DNA of 64,000 nucleotides from WLXB01 sp040221475 (lineage in GTDB: Bacteria; Pseudomonadota; Alphaproteobacteria; Rhodospirillales; Rhodospirillaceae), in NCBI GenBank assembly GCA_040221475.1, contig JAVKEJ010000058.1, positions 496,001 through 560,000 of the forward strand. The letters are read 5' to 3'. Position 1 is the stretch's first letter. Every line of letters starts with the position of its first letter. Made by a program: the position numbers and the translations under genes. Positions 62,161 to 64,000 of this stretch are shown one piece after another. Below the pieces are notes generated by a model that ran no database searches, was not told the origin of the DNA, and saw only the letters and a list, made by a program, of their open reading frames with translations.

Positions 62161-63693
62161 TTAGCCCATTTCTTCCGGCAGGTGACTTGCCTCGGCAAGA
62201 TCGTCGAAGTGGGTGAAGCTGGGCTCGAACAGGAGCTTCACGGTGCCGATCGGGCCGTGACGCTGCTTGCCGACGATCGCTTCGGCAACGTTGTGCACGG
62301 CTTCCATATCGTCTTGCCACTTGAGCATCTTCTCCTGGAATTTGTCTTCTGATTCATAACCTTCACGCTGTGGTTGTTTACGTTCCAGATAATATTCTTC
62401 GCGATAAACAAACATCACCACATCGGCGTCTTGCTCGATAGATCCTGATTCACGCAAGTCAGACAATTGCGGACGTTTGTCTTCGCGTTGCTCGACCGCG
62501 CGCGACAATTGAGACAAGGCCAATACGGGCACATCAAGCTCTTTGGCCAGCGCTTTGAGGCCACGGCTGATGGCGGAAATTTCCTGCACGCGGTTTTCAC
62601 TCGCCTTGCCGGTTGAGCCATCCAAGAGTTGCAGGTAATCGACCACGATCAACCCTAGGCCGTTGTGTTTTTCTGTTCTGGCTTGCCGGGCCAAGCGGCG
62701 GCAGCGCGTACGCATGGCCGAGATGGTGATGGCGGGGGTGTCATCGATAAACAGTGGCAGGGCATGTAATTCCTGGCTGGCGGAGACCAGTTTGCCGAAA
62801 TCTTCGTGGGCCAGCCGCCCGGTACGAATATCGTGGGAGCTGAGGCGCGAGCGCTCGGCCAGAATACGTGTGGCGAGCTGCTCTGAACTCATTTCCAGAG
62901 AGAAAAAGGCGACCAGTTTGCCGCGTTCCAGGTCGTTGTCGGTATTCTGAAAATGTTGTGCGGCGTTAAAAGCAATGGTGGTGGCGAGCGCGGTTTTGCC
63001 CATGGCAGGACGACCGGCCAAGATAATAAGATCGGACGGATGCAGCCCTCCGAGCTTGGCATCCATGTCACGCAGACCTGTGGTGGTGCCGGACAGAGCC
63101 CCGTCCCGGCGATGGGCGGCTTCTGCCATATCAATGGCATTGGTCAGCGCGATTTCAAATCGTTCAAACCCGCCTTCCGTTGCGCCCTTGGACGACAAAT
63201 CAAACAGCTTCTGTTCTGAAACCTCAATTTGACTCAGTGCCGTTTGATCAAGATCGGAATCAAAGGCTTCGTTGACCATATCCTGGCCAACGTTAATCAG
63301 TTCCCGGCGCAAGTGCAGGTCATAGATCAGACGGCCATAGTCTGCGGCGTTGATGATGGTGACGACCGAATTCACCAAGCCGGTGAGATAGGCCATGCCG
63401 CCAGACTCTTGGACCAGGGGATCTTGTTCCAGATAGGTCTTCAGGGTGATGGGATTGGCCTGGTGGCCTTGTTCCAACAGCCTGGATGCCGAGTCGTAGA
63501 CTTTGGCGTGGACCGGATCTGAAAAATGTTCGCCGCGCAGGTAATCGGACACCGCCTCATAAGCACGGTTGTTCAGCATGATGGCGCCAAGCAAGGCCCG
63601 CTCGGCCTCCAGATTGTGGGGCGGCGAGCGAAACAGACCGGATTCTGAGGAATCTGAGGAAATGATGTTTGAGGCTGGCAAGTTCATGGGCAC
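62161..63693 (-). CDS. dnaB: Replicative DNA helicase DnaB
   Basis: The 510-residue protein has the N-terminal primase-interaction domain (PPHNLEAERALLGAIML) and a C-terminal RecA-like motor with Walker A GRPAMGKTA, Walker B LIVVDYLQL and the arginine-finger region. It unwinds DNA at the fork. It is the first gene of the eight-gene minus-strand operon. The upstream rplI-type gene ends in its own terminator, so dnaB should have its own promoter in 63694-63786, though I see no convincing one. Confidence 0.97.
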   Translation of the reverse strand: MPMNLPASNIISSDSSESGLFRSPPHNLEAERALLGAIMLNNRAYEAVSDYLRGEHFSDPVHAKVYDSASRLLEQGHQANPITLKTYLEQDPLVQESGGMAYLTGLVNSVVTIINAADYGRLIYDLHLRRELINVGQDMVNEAFDSDLDQTALSQIEVSEQKLFDLSSKGATEGGFERFEIALTNAIDMAEAAHRRDGALSGTTTGLRDMDAKLGGLHPSDLIILAGRPAMGKTALATTIAFNAAQHFQNTDNDLERGKLVAFFSLEMSSEQLATRILAERSRLSSHDIRTGRLAHEDFGKLVSASQELHALPLFIDDTPAITISAMRTRCRRLARQARTEKHNGLGLIVVDYLQLLDGSTGKASENRVQEISAISRGLKALAKELDVPVLALSQLSRAVEQREDKRPQLSDLRESGSIEQDADVVMFVYREEYYLERKQPQREGYESEDKFQEKMLKWQDDMEAVHNVAEAIVGKQRHGPIGTVKLLFEPSFTHFDDLAEASHLPEEMG

Positions 63694-63786
63694 ACCGTAT
63701 CAAACATTCACGCGGAGCGGCACCGTCCAATGCGTGTGAAACAGGTGGAACATGGGGATAAAAGCGAGTTGGTTAAAGTTAGGCCG

Positions 63787-63832
63787 ACAAAAAGAAACGC
63801 CGACCCCCGGATTATCACCAGGGACCGGCGTT
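63787..63832 (-). terminator. Rho-independent terminator of the rplI-type operon
   Basis: On the reverse strand the stem aacgccg / cggcgtt (63826-63832 with 63796-63802), extended by a CCC/GGG stretch after two mismatches, is followed by tttctttttgt. It lies 24 bases after the preceding stop codon. Confidence 0.75.
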
Positions 63833-63855
63833 GCTAAAGGTATACAAAGCAGAAC

Positions 63856-64000
63856 TTAACCGGCTGAACCGTCCGCCTGGGAGTCTTCGGCTTCCGTATC
63901 GAGTTCTTCATCGCGGGCCTGCTCAGCTTCTTGCTCTTGAGCAACAGCTTCAACCGCGTCTTCTTCCCGCTCAAGCAGGTTCGAGGCGGCATCGATGTCA
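63856..64000 (-). CDS. rplI: Probable ribosomal protein L9, acidic C-terminal end only
   Basis: The reverse strand reads an open frame from the window edge to TAA at 63856, 48 codons. It begins DIDAASNLLE and then becomes a long run rich in glutamate, aspartate, alanine and glutamine, ending DGSAG. The conserved order rplI-dnaB and the acidic tails of alphaproteobacterial L9 proteins support the call. The diagnostic N-terminal domain is outside the window, so this rests on position and composition. Confidence 0.6.
   Translation of the reverse strand, partial: DIDAASNLLEREEDAVEAVAQEQEAEQARDEELDTEAEDSQADGSAG

Noticed and set aside
1..64000. CRISPR arrays, insertion sequences, prophage or restriction/toxin-antitoxin defence genes
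   Set aside because: No spaced repeat arrays, transposase, integrase, phage structural or defence-type domains were seen in any translated frame.

Overview
The window looks like a chromosomal segment of an alphaproteobacterium, probably a marine or aquatic Rhodospirillales-like lineage. The evidence is the gene order rplI / dnaB-alr-(mlaEF)-radA-cvpA-purF, the yfgM-like/bamB/der trio, the ppx-rlmE pair, a DUF2794 protein, a TonB-dependent receptor of the Xanthomonas/Caulobacter type, and several TRAP transporter genes. There is no rRNA, phage, insertion sequence or CRISPR array. One tRNA is present: tRNA-Gln(CUG) with an encoded CCA end.

Layout. 0-10 kb holds transport and small-molecule metabolism: a TRAP operon (dctP-dctQ-dctM, then a truncated methyltransferase) diverging from a CpcT/CpeT-like secreted protein, a nu-class glutathione transferase with an isochorismatase-like hydrolase, threonine ammonia-lyase behind a probable short translated leader, an FkbM methyltransferase, a DMT exporter and an orphan TRAP binding protein. 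10-15 kb holds a zinc alcohol dehydrogenase followed by two tandem thiamine-diphosphate enzymes. 15-24 kb holds an NSS symporter, a glycosyltransferase, a MoaD/ThiS-like protein with an unusual Gly-Gly-Cys-Leu tail paired with a BNR propeller, a GPH symporter diverging from an amidohydrolase, and an orphan peptide-binding protein. 24-31 kb holds an ABC-F ATPase, a dicarboxylate/glutamate symporter, a YcnI-like copper protein, an orphan ABC-2 ATPase and a DUF2189 membrane protein.

31.6-40 kb is a co-directional housekeeping run (ppx, rlmE, guaB, rsmB-like, guaA) ending in a TPR/O-GlcNAc-transferase-like protein. 40.6-47.2 kb looks like a phosphate-scavenging island: TonB receptor and PhoD on the minus strand, PhoX on the plus strand. 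It is followed by two tandem methyltransferases that share a large N-terminal region I do not recognise.

50-64 kb is mostly core: small envelope proteins, then a plus-strand yfgM-like/bamB/der operon facing an eight-gene minus-strand operon (dnaB, alr, mlaE, mlaF, radA, cvpA, purF, SDR). The window ends in the acidic C-terminus of a probable ribosomal protein L9.

The most unusual items are the GG-CL-tailed ubiquitin-fold protein with its propeller partner, the tandem methyltransferase pair beside the phosphate genes, the paired ThDP enzymes, the CpeT-like protein outside cyanobacteria, the ilvA leader, and a 32-residue membrane protein beside a long nested inverted repeat. Identity levels, GC impressions and operator calls are by eye; no searches were run.
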